Positions 25,718-34,611 of a stretch of 64,000 nucleotides of DNA are shown here, in pieces. The stretch is taken from positions 1,674,001 through 1,738,000 of the forward strand of contig NZ_JBBNAC010000001.1 of the NCBI RefSeq assembly GCF_037996825.1, read 5' to 3'. The position numbers and the translations under genes were made by a program. Source of the DNA: Bdellovibrio sp. BCCA (GTDB taxonomy: Bacteria; Bdellovibrionota; Bdellovibrionia; Bdellovibrionales; Bdellovibrionaceae). Position 1 is the first letter of the stretch, and the number at the start of each line of letters is the position of its first letter. The notes under the pieces were generated by a model. It had not been told where the DNA came from, did not search any database, and saw nothing but the letters and a program-made list of their open reading frames with translations.

Positions 25718-26395
25718 CTAACTTAATTTTTCCTCAAACTCAGCGATGTCAGACGGAATGGAACTTTCGATTTTTAAAAATTCCTGGGTGAACGGGTGAG
25801 TAAACTCAAGGCTTAATGCATGTAACATAAGCCTTGGTGCTTGCGGAATTTGTGGAGACGGGTAGATGTCATCACCAAAAATTCCTAAGCCCGCTTCAGC
25901 AAGATGAACGCGAATTTGGTGCATACGACCTGAAAGAGGTTTCGCCTCGATCAAAAGACCTTTTTTGAATGTCTGCAGTTTGCGAAATAAAGTGTGAGCT
26001 TTGTCTCCGCCGGAGCGTACGGATTTCATTTTCATTTTTTTTAAAAGCGGATCGCGCACTTCAGCCAAATGATTTTGGACTTCCCATTGATCAGGACACT
26101 TGTGGAGTTTTGTGAGGCAGATGTATGTCTTTTGAATTCGATGTTTTTTAAACATCTCGGCCAATGGTTCATTGGCGATTTTATTTTTCGTGAAAATCAT
26201 CACGCCGGACGTATCACGGTCCAAACGGTGGTGAAGACCCAGGTAAAAATCTTTGCCACGTTCTTCTTGCAGTTGTTTTTTTAATTGTGTGAAAAAATCA
26301 GGACGTCGTTTGTCGACGGTGGGCTGCGAAGGAAGACCTGAAGGTTTCTCCGCAGCTATAAAGTATTCGTCCTCAAAGAGGATAGGAAACGTCAT
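25718..26395 (-). CDS. RluA-family pseudouridine synthase
   Basis: 225 residues. It isomerises uridine to pseudouridine in rRNA or tRNA. The catalytic motif HHRLDRDTSGVMIF (Asp near residue 60) and the AEKPSGLPSQPT and GRMHQIRVHLAEAG motifs are typical of the RluA class. It lacks an N-terminal S4 domain, resembling short RluA/RluC-like enzymes. It starts 2 bp after the DUF1524 gene stop, so the two are co-transcribed. Confidence 0.92.
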   Translation of the reverse strand: MTFPILFEDEYFIAAEKPSGLPSQPTVDKRRPDFFTQLKKQLQEERGKDFYLGLHHRLDRDTSGVMIFTKNKIANEPLAEMFKKHRIQKTYICLTKLHKCPDQWEVQNHLAEVRDPLLKKMKMKSVRSGGDKAHTLFRKLQTFKKGLLIEAKPLSGRMHQIRVHLAEAGLGIFGDDIYPSPQIPQAPRLMLHALSLEFTHPFTQEFLKIESSIPSDIAEFEEKLS

Positions 26396-26397
26396 CT

Positions 26398-27276
26398 TTA
26401 TCTTTTGTTGATCATGCAGAATTCGAGATTGTCATTGATGTACTGACGTTGCTCATCGAGTTCTTTTTCAGTGATACGGAAATCAGATATTTTGCAATTG
26501 TAGTTCGTAACGACTTCGTGAATCGCCTGAACCTCGTCTGGAGTCATGTTGAGTCTCCAGATCAATTTTACTGTCAGCCAGTTTTTCACGTATTGGCAGC
26601 GATAAGAAAGTTCCGGAGGAAGATAGCCCTCAGGACCGCGATCGCCTTTCGACATATTTTGGTGAGACTCTGCAGAGATCAAATGATCTTTGTAGCCCAT
26701 GTAGTTTGCGTAAAGGCAGCGAGTTTTATAGTCCCATTTGAAAGCGCCCGAAAGATAAGCGTTTTTCAAAGGAACCAAGTGATCGATTTGAATTTGGCGG
26801 GAAGAAGTCAGCTCTTGATTTGTGTAGTTGTCATACCAGCGGCCCGCTTCAACAACACATTTTTTATCGTTGCGATAAGTGACTTCGTCTTCGCTATCAC
26901 GAACAAGGACTTTCGCGCGCGTGTTCATGCAAGTGTCATCGGTTGGATCATTGATCCAGCGACCGAAGTGAAGTTTGCGGATATAGTCTTCACCGGGAAG
27001 AGGACGTTGCTCTTCATGCAAAGACCACTTCAAAAGATTGATCACAAGTTTTTTTGCAAGTTGAACAAATTGATGAGTGCCAAGGTCAGGGGAGAAATCG
27101 GTGTAAGTGTAAGATTTTGCAGCGGCAGCACCACCAGAAGGTCTTTCATCGACAGTGTAGTATTCGCTAAAAGTTTTTTGAGGTTTTGACGGAGCTGTTG
27201 TCGCTTGCGCGGTCTCGGCAAAAGCTTTTGCCGTCAACAGTGTCATGATCAGAATCATGGCCTTTAAGTGTTTCAT
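26398..27276 (-). CDS. Secreted DUF1524/HNH-type nuclease
   Basis: 292 residues from ATG 27276 (GGAGGGGGAC upstream). Signal peptide of about 20 residues (hydrophobic core, cleaved after AFA). The C-terminal half has the GmrSD-C/DUF1524 nuclease motif: QIDHLVPLKNAYLSGAFKW (catalytic His near residue 172), a cysteine pair spanning RCLYANY and YRC, and HQNMSKGDRGP. Exported enzymes of this family degrade DNA; in a predator that fits prey nucleic-acid digestion, which is inference. Upstream of and coupled to the pseudouridine synthase. Confidence 0.82.
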   Translation of the reverse strand: MKHLKAMILIMTLLTAKAFAETAQATTAPSKPQKTFSEYYTVDERPSGGAAAAKSYTYTDFSPDLGTHQFVQLAKKLVINLLKWSLHEEQRPLPGEDYIRKLHFGRWINDPTDDTCMNTRAKVLVRDSEDEVTYRNDKKCVVEAGRWYDNYTNQELTSSRQIQIDHLVPLKNAYLSGAFKWDYKTRCLYANYMGYKDHLISAESHQNMSKGDRGPEGYLPPELSYRCQYVKNWLTVKLIWRLNMTPDEVQAIHEVVTNYNCKISDFRITEKELDEQRQYINDNLEFCMINKR

Positions 27277-27369
27277 TCTCGGTCCCCCTCCGCGAATCGG
27301 ACACATATAACCACTAAGTCGGGGATTTGTTCAACAAAACAATATGTCAGGATTTTGTTGTTTTTACAT

Positions 27370-27421
27370 GCTGAGCGTTAAGTGCCTTATAACAGGCTTA
27401 TTTGCTTAATAGTTGCTCAGC
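27370..27421. other. Nested inverted repeat in an intergenic region
   Basis: Arms GCTGAGC (27370-27376) and GCTCAGC (27415-27421) enclose TTAAG/CTTAA and GCCT/AGGC pairs, giving a three-tier stem over 52 bp in the roughly 300-bp gap between the nuclease gene and the Cys-rich lipoprotein. There is no T-run, so it is not a simple terminator. Could be a structured leader, small RNA or operator. The rest of the gap (27277-27573) is AT-rich and promoter-like. Confidence 0.35.
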
Positions 27422-27573
27422 TTTAATATCTACTTTGGTGCATAATATTATTCGCGTGAAGAATATATAGGGTCCGGCTCATATATTGCTGCGCTTGGGC
27501 AAAAGAGTGCTTGTATCCCATCCATTGTTCGCTAAGCTTAAAGACATCCGACACATATTTAAGGAGAACATCT

Positions 27574-27768
27574 ATGAATTTCAAAATGATCATTTTGGCT
27601 TCTGCAGCGGCACTTATGATGGGCGCATGTGCTCACTCAACTCATTCTCATGAAGGTTGCAAATGCGGAGCTCACAAAGAAGCTAAAAAAGAATGCAAAG
27701 GCGGCGAGTGCGCTTTGGATAAGAAATGTGCTGACTGCGAAAAAGCAGAAAACGCACCTGCTAAATAG
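27574..27768 (+). CDS. Small cysteine-rich lipoprotein
   Basis: 64 residues from ATG 27574 (AAGGAGA about 6 bp upstream). Signal sequence with lipobox MGAC (Cys near residue 16). The mature peptide is His/Cys rich (HSTHSHEGCKCGAH, then ECKGGEC, KKCADCEKA), so metal binding is plausible. No family recognised. Monocistronic with a terminator right after. Confidence 0.65.
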   Translation: MNFKMIILASAAALMMGACAHSTHSHEGCKCGAHKEAKKECKGGECALDKKCADCEKAENAPAK

Positions 27769-27792
27769 TCCGCGCTTCCAATTTGAATTTAT

Positions 27793-27820
27793 AAAACCCT
27801 TGAGAAATCAGGGGTTTTTT
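27793..27820 (+). terminator. Rho-independent terminator
   Basis: AAAACCCTTGA and TCAGGGGTTTT pair around a GAAA tetraloop and run into six T residues, 25 bp after the lipoprotein stop. Confidence 0.85.
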
Positions 27821-27860
27821 ATTTTTACAAACTCACTATTTGTTTGTTTTCAGTTAGGAC

Positions 27861-27876
27861 TTAATCAATTGATTAA
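27861..27876. promoter_or_regulatory. Perfect 16-bp palindrome, TetR operator candidate
   Basis: TTAATCAATTGATTAA is fully self-complementary. It lies 41 bp upstream of the TetR start and adjoins a second, longer palindrome sharing the TTGATT/AATCAA half-site. Confidence 0.6.
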
Positions 27877-27900
27877 AACGTTTGATTAAATCAAATGTTT
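27876..27900. promoter_or_regulatory. Near-perfect 25-bp palindrome, TetR operator candidate
   Basis: Half-sites AAACGTTTGATT and AATCAAATGTTT flank a central A; only one of 12 pairs mismatches. It lies 17 bp upstream of the TetR gene heading the efflux operon, the expected position for autorepression. Confidence 0.7.
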
Positions 27901-27916
27901 AAATTACGTTTTGCCC

Positions 27917-28564
27917 ATGAATCAAATAACAGAGCTCAGTCCCGAAGAATTGGGACCAAGGCAAAAAATTATCGAAGCCGCCACCGTGCTTTTCGCCAAT
28001 GAAGGCCTGCACGGCACCAGCACTCGCGATATCGCCAAAGAATCCGGAATGAACTTGAGTCTTATCAGCTACTATTTTGGTGGTAAGGAAAGTCTTTATC
28101 GGACGGTCATTCAAGAGTTCGTCTTGCATGTGTTTTCGAAAATTGAAGGTGTCGTGAATGAGTTTGAACAAACCGAAGTTTGCGCGGAAAGCATTCATCG
28201 CGCTTTGGATTCATTGATCGAAACATTGATCGACATGCGTGTGGCGAATCCTCATATCGCAAAAATCATGACTCGCGAAAAGCTTTCAGGTCTTCCATTT
28301 TCTCGTGAGATTCATGAGACCATGATGACCACTGCAGGAGAAAAATTAGAAACGATCATCGCTCGCGGTCAACAGGCTGGAGTGGTGAAAGAAAAAATCA
28401 ATCCACGCTTTTTCCTGATTTGTTTGGTGGAAAGTGTGATGGGTTATTTCAATATGCTCGATTGCAATTGCTCCTGGAATAAAGGGCTTTATGCAATGCC
28501 TGAGCACCGACAAGAATTTAAAAATCAAATTTCAATGTTGTATTTAGAAGGGATCTTGAAATGA
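27917..28564 (+). CDS. TetR/AcrR-family regulator of the efflux operon
   Basis: 215 residues from ATG 27917. N-terminal helix-turn-helix: RQKIIEAATVLFANEGLHGTSTRDIAKESGMNLSLISYYFGGKESLY (about 16-61). The C-terminal domain resembles the CecR/DUF1956-type ligand domain (NPRFFLICLVESVMGYF). It is the first gene of tetR-tolC-RND, overlapping tolC by 4 bp (ATGA), so the repressor is made with the pump. Two palindromes upstream are its likely operators. Confidence 0.9.
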   Translation: MNQITELSPEELGPRQKIIEAATVLFANEGLHGTSTRDIAKESGMNLSLISYYFGGKESLYRTVIQEFVLHVFSKIEGVVNEFEQTEVCAESIHRALDSLIETLIDMRVANPHIAKIMTREKLSGLPFSREIHETMMTTAGEKLETIIARGQQAGVVKEKINPRFFLICLVESVMGYFNMLDCNCSWNKGLYAMPEHRQEFKNQISMLYLEGILK

Positions 28565-29997
28565 AAAAGGGAGCCGTAATAAGTCTTATTTTGGCGTGGC
28601 AGTCCCCATCTTTTGCGATGACTTTGCAAGAGTACTTAAAAGCTGTTGAAGCGAATAATAAATCTGTGCAGTCACTGCAGGTTTCTACGGAAGCCGTTGA
28701 GCTTGCAAAAGACGCTGGTGATATCGAGCTTGTGCCCGTGCTAACGGCAGAAGCAGGTTATATCAATGACAAAAGTCCTTTAAGTCAGTTTGCGCTTTTA
28801 GGTTCTACAGAAACGAAGACGACAAGTTATTCATTGGGTCTTGGGAAGAAGTTTTCGACGGGTACTATGGCGAGCATTACCGCAAGCACCTACGAAATTG
28901 AAAACACCGGAATTCAAGGGCCTCAAGCTGGGACATTACAAAAGTTTGGTGTGGGTTCATTGGGAGTGGGTTTAAGTCAATCACTGTGGAAAGACTTTTT
29001 TGGAAATGCCACTCGCCTTCGTTGGGAGCGTCAAGAGGCTTCCACTGCCGCAGCAGCCGGTCGTTTTGATTTGCAAAAGAAGTTATTACTGGTCAATGCG
29101 GAAGCCGCTTACTGGGATTATATCTATGCAAATGATAATCTTAAGATCAGTCAGGCCTCATTAGAGAGAGCTCGTCGTATCGAAGCTTGGACGCGCCGTC
29201 GTGTGAATGACGGAATCAGCGATCGTGCGGATCTATTGTCGGCGCAAGCGTTGGTATCTGCTCGTCAATTGCAGTTGATTTCTGCTGAAGATGATATGGC
29301 GGCAGCGAAAAGAAATATTCGTGATTATTTAGAATATAAAGATGACAAGGCATTACCTGAAATCACAGGAAATATTTCTGAACGTCGTTCATTAACTTCG
29401 ATGGTTGATGGTGGCGGAAGCGGTGGACGTCGTGTTATGGCGCTGGATGCTTATTTGGCGTCACTGGATGCGAAGGCTAAGGCTTTAGAATCTCGCGAGA
29501 CGGAAGATCAGCTTCGTCCAGATTTAGTTTTGTCTGGTTCGTACAATACGAATGCTGTTGAAAAGGATATGCCTGAGGCCACTCAAAATTGGACAGACAC
29601 CGAACGTCCCACAACAAAAGTAGGCTTAAAGCTGACATACCCATTCGACATGGGACCTAAAAACGCAGCTCGCGAAGCTGCACGCAAATCAGCTCTTGCT
29701 TCGAAACTGCAAAGCGAACGTAAAATGCTTGAAAGCGAAAGTTCGTGGATTGAACTCAATCGCCGTTACTTAGAAATGAGCAAGCGCATTGAAGCCGCGA
29801 CAGAAATTTCTCGCTTGCAGTCTGCGGCGGCAAAAGCGCAAACAGATTTGTTTAACAAAGGCCGCTCTATCACAGCGAACGTTATTACTGCTGAAGAAGA
29901 CGCGGGCACGGCGGAATTGAATTTAAGCAAATTGAAATCTGAACAAAGAAAGATGGAGGCTCAAGGACGATTGTTTATCGTTGTTGAGGAGAAGTAA
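28561..29997 (+). CDS. TolC-family outer-membrane efflux protein
   Basis: 478 residues with a signal peptide ending near SFA (residue 19). Two repeats of outer-membrane efflux helices and strands: MTLQEYLKAVEANNKSVQSLQ, and later ERARRIEAWTRRRVNDGISDRADLLSAQALVSARQLQL, characteristic of the TolC fold, with a second half ending in FNKGRSITANVITAEEDAGTAELNLSKLKSEQRKMEA. It forms the outer-membrane tunnel of a tripartite pump or type I system. It lies between tetR and the RND gene. Confidence 0.9.
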   Translation: MKKGAVISLILAWQSPSFAMTLQEYLKAVEANNKSVQSLQVSTEAVELAKDAGDIELVPVLTAEAGYINDKSPLSQFALLGSTETKTTSYSLGLGKKFSTGTMASITASTYEIENTGIQGPQAGTLQKFGVGSLGVGLSQSLWKDFFGNATRLRWERQEASTAAAAGRFDLQKKLLLVNAEAAYWDYIYANDNLKISQASLERARRIEAWTRRRVNDGISDRADLLSAQALVSARQLQLISAEDDMAAAKRNIRDYLEYKDDKALPEITGNISERRSLTSMVDGGGSGGRRVMALDAYLASLDAKAKALESRETEDQLRPDLVLSGSYNTNAVEKDMPEATQNWTDTERPTTKVGLKLTYPFDMGPKNAAREAARKSALASKLQSERKMLESESSWIELNRRYLEMSKRIEAATEISRLQSAAAKAQTDLFNKGRSITANVITAEEDAGTAELNLSKLKSEQRKMEAQGRLFIVVEEK

Positions 29998-29999
29998 CC

Positions 30000-32900
30000 A
30001 TGAATTTACCAAGTCTGTCTATTCGACGACCGATTTTTATCTCTTGTATTGTCATCTTGATGTTGATTCTGGGTGCTTTCTCTTTAAGGAAAATGCCTGT
30101 TGATATGTTCCCGGATGTGACCTTTCCGGTTTTGTTCGTGCAGGTGGCTTATCCTGGAGCCTCGCCTCTGGATTTGGAGAAACAAGTTTCAAAGCTTATT
30201 GAAGATGAAGTCGGAAGTATTTCCGGTCTTAAAACTTTGACGTCCAACAATCTGGATGGTGTTGCCGTCATCATTCTTGAGTTCCAATTAGGAACGGACA
30301 TCAAAGAGGTGGAGCAAGAGGTGCGTAACCGTATCGGGAATATCCGTCGTGATCTTCCTACGGATATTTACGAACCTGTGATCCGCCGCTTTGACCCTGC
30401 CGATCAGCCAATTGTGACTTTGGCGATCACATCTGAAATGGATGACGGAAAATCATACGATCTTGCCAATGAAGTTATCAAACCGCAGTTTGAACGTATT
30501 AAAGACGTCGGGCAAGTGGACATCTTTGGTGGTCGCAAGCAAGAGATTCACGTTCTTGTAGATAAAAACAAATTGCAAGACCGCAAAATCTCAATGCTTC
30601 AAGTGTCGCAACGTATTTTGGACACTTCAAAAGATATTCCGATCGGAAAAATTGAAAATCCAAAAGCGGAAACCACTCTTCGTACAAACGGGGAGTTTGA
30701 TTCCTTAAAACAAATCGCCGAAGTGAACGTGAATTTCGTGGGCTCGGATAAAGCGGTTTTGGTGCAGGACGTGGGTCGCGTGGTGCGCAGTCTCGAAGAT
30801 CAAAAAACCATGGGCCGTATCAAAGGGCAAAAGGCTCTTTTGATGAACGTTTACAAACAGCGTGGCGCAAATACCGTTGCGGTTGCTGAGAACGTCAAAA
30901 AGAACATTGAAAAAGTGAACTTGATGTTAAAAGAAAAAAACATCCAAGGACACGTGACGATGGTGCGTGATACGTCTCGTCCGATCCAGATGAACGTTTA
31001 CGACGTTAAAGAATCGATCATCATCGGTATTATTCTTTGCGTGATCGTGGTGTTCTTCTTCCTGGGTTCTGCGCGTTCAACATTCATCACAGCCATGGCG
31101 CTTCCGAACTCATTGCTCGGTGGTTTCGTGATCATGTATGCAATGGGTTTTACGATCAACTTGATGACTCTTTTGGCTCTTTCATTGGCCGTGGGTCTTT
31201 TGATCGATGATGCGATCGTGGTGCGGGAAAATATCTTCCGTCACTTGGAAATGGGGAAAAAACCAAAAGATGCCGCTTTGGATGGAACCAAAGAGGTGGC
31301 GATGGCCGTTATCGCAACAACATTGGTTGTGATCGCGGTGTTTGGTCCAATTTCTTTTCTTCAAGGTATCGTTGGACAATTCTTTAAACAGTTTGGTTTA
31401 ACGGTCGTATTTACGATGTTGATTTCATTGTTTGACGCTTTCACCGTGGCGCCGATGCTTTCAGCCTATATGGCGCACCCGAATGAACATAACAAAGGTG
31501 ACGGTATTGTTGGCCGTATGCTGGCGGGCTTTGACCGTTTCCAAACATGGCTTGAGGATATTTACGAAGGGGCATTGAAATACACTTTGCACAACCCGAA
31601 GAAAATTCTTTTAGCCGGAACTTTGATCTTCTTTGGATCATTGGTGACGATTGCGTTTATTCCGAAAACGTTTTTACCGTCTCCGGATAACGGGGAGTTT
31701 ATGGTGAATATTGAGTTGCCAGTGGGTTCTTCTTTGATGGCAACAAGCACCTTCACAGAAAAGATCGAAAAGATTTTTGATAATGACAAAGCTGTCGATA
31801 TGGTTCTTGCGATTGTGGGGAATGCCAACAATGAAGCTAATAAATCTTCTTTGTTCGTACGTCTAGTGGAAAGAAAAAATCGCAGTATGTCGACAACGGA
31901 TTACAAAGAGACTCTTCGTAAAAAACTTAAAGAGTTTGAAGGACAAGCCATCGTGGCCCTCGGTGATATCGATGCCGTGAACTCTGGTCAAAAACCTTTG
32001 AACGTCAATATTCAGGGTGAAAACTTAGAAGAGCTCAATGCTTACGCCGTGAAACTTGTTGAAAGAATGAAGAAGATTCCAGGGCTGGTAGACGTCGACA
32101 CAAACTTCCGTTCTGGAAAGCCAGAGTTTCATGTCGTCTTTGATCGTAAAAAATCAGAGGCACTCGGTGTTTCCACGGTTACGGCCGGGGGAGAGCTCCG
32201 TAACCGCACCGAAGGGAATGAGCAGACAATCTTCCGTGAAAACGGAATCGATTACAAAGTGCGCGTGCGTTTTGAAGAAATATTCCGTGACTTAAGAACT
32301 CAGTTTGCATCGACGCTTGTACCCAATGCGAACTTCAACATGATTCCTCTTTCGCGTATTGCGCAAGGTGAAGAAGCGTTTGGTTACTCACAGATCAATC
32401 GTCAAAACAAAGGCCGCTACATCCAGATCTCTGGAAACTTAGCTAAAGGCGGTGCTTTGGGAACGATTTCGGCAGAGATTGAAAAAATCATCAAACAAGA
32501 GCTTCCACCTCCCCAAGGAGTGGATTACAAGTTCCAAGGTCAAGCCGATGACTTTAAAGAGTTGATCGAAAACATGTTGCTAGCGATTTTCTTAGGCGTG
32601 ACGTTCATCTATCTTGTTCTGGCGAGCTTGTATGAAAGTTTCATCACACCATTTGCGATCTTGCTGGCATTGCCACTAGCGATGACGGGAGCCTTCTTGG
32701 GCTTGTTGATCTTTGGTAAAACGATCGACATCTTCTCGCTCATTGGTATCGTGCTTCTCTTAGGGGTTGTGGCGAAGAACTCAATCCTTCTTGTGGATTA
32801 TACGAATCATTTGATCCGCGAAGGTTTGGATCGAAATGCGGCATTGCTGAAAGCTTGCCGCACGCGTCTTCGTCCGATCTTGATGACGTCACTTGCATTG

Positions 32901-33101
32901 ATTTCCGGTATGATTCCTATTGCGATTGGTTTGAATGAAGCTTCTGCGATGAGAACGTCTATGGGTATTGCGATCATCGGCGGTCTGATCAGCTCGACAT
33001 TGCTGACACTTTTGATTGTGCCAGCAGCGTTTGGATTTATTGAAGACTTCAAAATGTGGTTCCGCGCAAAACTTGCGAAGATCACAGGTTATCAAGCTTA
33101 A
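30000..33101 (+). CDS. RND efflux transporter (AcrB/HAE-1-like)
   Basis: 1033 residues, full RND length: 12 membrane helices and two large periplasmic loops. Proton-relay residues are present: Asp pair in LLIDDAIVV (near 403) and Lys in GVVAKNSILLVDY (near 925). The N-terminus SIRRPIFISCIVILMLILGAFSLRKMPVDMFPD is typical. It exports drugs or other hydrophobic compounds using the proton gradient. It begins 2 bp after the tolC stop. No membrane-fusion (adaptor) protein gene is adjacent. Its tail overlaps convergent selO by 4 bp. Confidence 0.95.
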   Translation: MNLPSLSIRRPIFISCIVILMLILGAFSLRKMPVDMFPDVTFPVLFVQVAYPGASPLDLEKQVSKLIEDEVGSISGLKTLTSNNLDGVAVIILEFQLGTDIKEVEQEVRNRIGNIRRDLPTDIYEPVIRRFDPADQPIVTLAITSEMDDGKSYDLANEVIKPQFERIKDVGQVDIFGGRKQEIHVLVDKNKLQDRKISMLQVSQRILDTSKDIPIGKIENPKAETTLRTNGEFDSLKQIAEVNVNFVGSDKAVLVQDVGRVVRSLEDQKTMGRIKGQKALLMNVYKQRGANTVAVAENVKKNIEKVNLMLKEKNIQGHVTMVRDTSRPIQMNVYDVKESIIIGIILCVIVVFFFLGSARSTFITAMALPNSLLGGFVIMYAMGFTINLMTLLALSLAVGLLIDDAIVVRENIFRHLEMGKKPKDAALDGTKEVAMAVIATTLVVIAVFGPISFLQGIVGQFFKQFGLTVVFTMLISLFDAFTVAPMLSAYMAHPNEHNKGDGIVGRMLAGFDRFQTWLEDIYEGALKYTLHNPKKILLAGTLIFFGSLVTIAFIPKTFLPSPDNGEFMVNIELPVGSSLMATSTFTEKIEKIFDNDKAVDMVLAIVGNANNEANKSSLFVRLVERKNRSMSTTDYKETLRKKLKEFEGQAIVALGDIDAVNSGQKPLNVNIQGENLEELNAYAVKLVERMKKIPGLVDVDTNFRSGKPEFHVVFDRKKSEALGVSTVTAGGELRNRTEGNEQTIFRENGIDYKVRVRFEEIFRDLRTQFASTLVPNANFNMIPLSRIAQGEEAFGYSQINRQNKGRYIQISGNLAKGGALGTISAEIEKIIKQELPPPQGVDYKFQGQADDFKELIENMLLAIFLGVTFIYLVLASLYESFITPFAILLALPLAMTGAFLGLLIFGKTIDIFSLIGIVLLLGVVAKNSILLVDYTNHLIREGLDRNAALLKACRTRLRPILMTSLALISGMIPIAIGLNEASAMRTSMGIAIIGGLISSTLLTLLIVPAAFGFIEDFKMWFRAKLAKITGYQA

Positions 33102-34510
33102 GAATAAACTCCACGGAAGCTCCGAATACTCACGAGCTTCTCTTCAAAGGAAGTCCAATCGTCATTTTCGGCGATGGGCTTCCAAATATTTTCCAACTCA
33201 TCAATTAAAAGAGAGCAGGCTTTCGGTTGTTTGAAATAAGCATGCTGTGCTTTTTCTTCAGAAGCGATTTCAAAACACTCCAAAGTGTCTTTGAGTTTTA
33301 AGAAAGATTCTTTCTGATAAAGCTCACCTTGCGGAGAGCGAGCCAAGCGCTCGCGAATGCCTCCTGAATGCAGATCAAACATTGTCTGTTCGAAAAGGCA
33401 TTTTTCTTTTTCCATAAATTGGAAAAGGTGACTGACAAGATCGATGTTGAGTTCTTGAACTGCAGCCGGGTCTTGCATCGGATTTCGTAAATTCAAACGT
33501 TTTAGAAGTTCTTGATGAATTTCATAGTTAAAATCATCGGCAAAACCTTCAAGCAATTCATCCAATGGTAAATCAGGATAAGCTCCTTTTAAAGCTCCGC
33601 CCAGTTGATACAAATTCCAAAGAACACTGGCAGGTTGGCGACCGAAGGAGTAAAGACCGGAATGATCAAAGTAAGCGGCTGTGAAGTTCGGATCGTAAGT
33701 GGGAAGAAAACGGTAAGGGCCGTAGTCGAAACTTTCTCCGGTAATGTTCATGTTATCGGTATTCAGCACACCATGAACGAAACCTGCCATCATCCATGAG
33801 GCGACAAGCTTAGCCATTCTTTGCGACACAGATTGCAGAAACACAGCGGCCTGTTCTTGATCCTGATGGTTTTCAAGAGCAGGGTAGAAATGCTTCACAC
33901 AATACGCCAGCAATTTTTTGATGTTTTCAGGCTGCTGCAAAAACGCAAGTCTTTGAAAAGTTCCAAAGCGAATGTGACTGTGACTTAAACGAACAAGAAT
34001 TCCGGCGCGAGTCGGCGAAGGTTCATCGTGTCTTTCTAAACTTTCTCCGGTTTCAAAGACGGAAAAAGTTTTGCTTGTGTTCACTCCATAAGATTCCAAA
34101 AGTTCGGTGGCCAGAATTTCGCGGAAAGCGCCTTTGAGAGTCAACCTGCCGTCGCCGTTGCGAGAGTAGGGTGTTTGTCCGCTTCCTTTAGTGCCTAAAT
34201 CCAAAAGACGATCTGGCGTTTGAAACTGTGCAAATAAAAATCCGCGACCATCACCGAGTTGTGGATTGTAGGTCTGGAATTGATGGCCGTGGTAACGAAG
34301 TGCCAAAGGTGTTTTGATATTCCCTGGTATCGCTTCAAAGGCCCAGAAGTGTTTTTGCCACTGCTCAGGAGTTAAATTATCTAATCCGATTTGTTTTGCC
34401 GCGGCCTGGTTGCGATAGCGTAAAATAGCTTTAGGAAAACGCGCCGCTTCGACTTCATCGTAGAAATCAGGGCCTAATTCATAAATGGGAGGAACGTTTG
34501 CTGAAGACAC
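33098..34510 (-). CDS. selO: SelO/YdiU-family pseudokinase AMPylase
   Basis: 470 residues, family length. SelO transfers AMP from ATP to protein Ser/Thr/Tyr, linked to redox stress. Key segments: LALRYHGHQFQTYNPQLGDGRGFLF, LDLGTKGSGQTPYSRNGDGRLTLKGAFREIL (nucleotide-binding region) and the catalytic HGVLNTDNMNITGESFDYGPYRFL. It ends FRGVYS without the redox Cys or selenocysteine found near the C-terminus of some homologues. Monocistronic. Confidence 0.94.
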   Translation of the reverse strand: MSSANVPPIYELGPDFYDEVEAARFPKAILRYRNQAAAKQIGLDNLTPEQWQKHFWAFEAIPGNIKTPLALRYHGHQFQTYNPQLGDGRGFLFAQFQTPDRLLDLGTKGSGQTPYSRNGDGRLTLKGAFREILATELLESYGVNTSKTFSVFETGESLERHDEPSPTRAGILVRLSHSHIRFGTFQRLAFLQQPENIKKLLAYCVKHFYPALENHQDQEQAAVFLQSVSQRMAKLVASWMMAGFVHGVLNTDNMNITGESFDYGPYRFLPTYDPNFTAAYFDHSGLYSFGRQPASVLWNLYQLGGALKGAYPDLPLDELLEGFADDFNYEIHQELLKRLNLRNPMQDPAAVQELNIDLVSHLFQFMEKEKCLFEQTMFDLHSGGIRERLARSPQGELYQKESFLKLKDTLECFEIASEEKAQHAYFKQPKACSLLIDELENIWKPIAENDDWTSFEEKLVSIRSFRGVYS

Positions 34511-34611
34511 TCCTTTTTATGGAACTAAGTTCATGGAAACGCAATATGAGTTTTCCCTAGTTGACAATTACTTGCATTTAGAAGAAAACAGAGTTTCAAA
34601 GGTGGTAATTC

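Noticed and set aside
26449-27189. 246-codon plus-strand open frame
   Set aside because: Lies antisense to the DUF1524 nuclease gene, which has a signal peptide, ribosome site and conserved motif; the antisense frame shows none.
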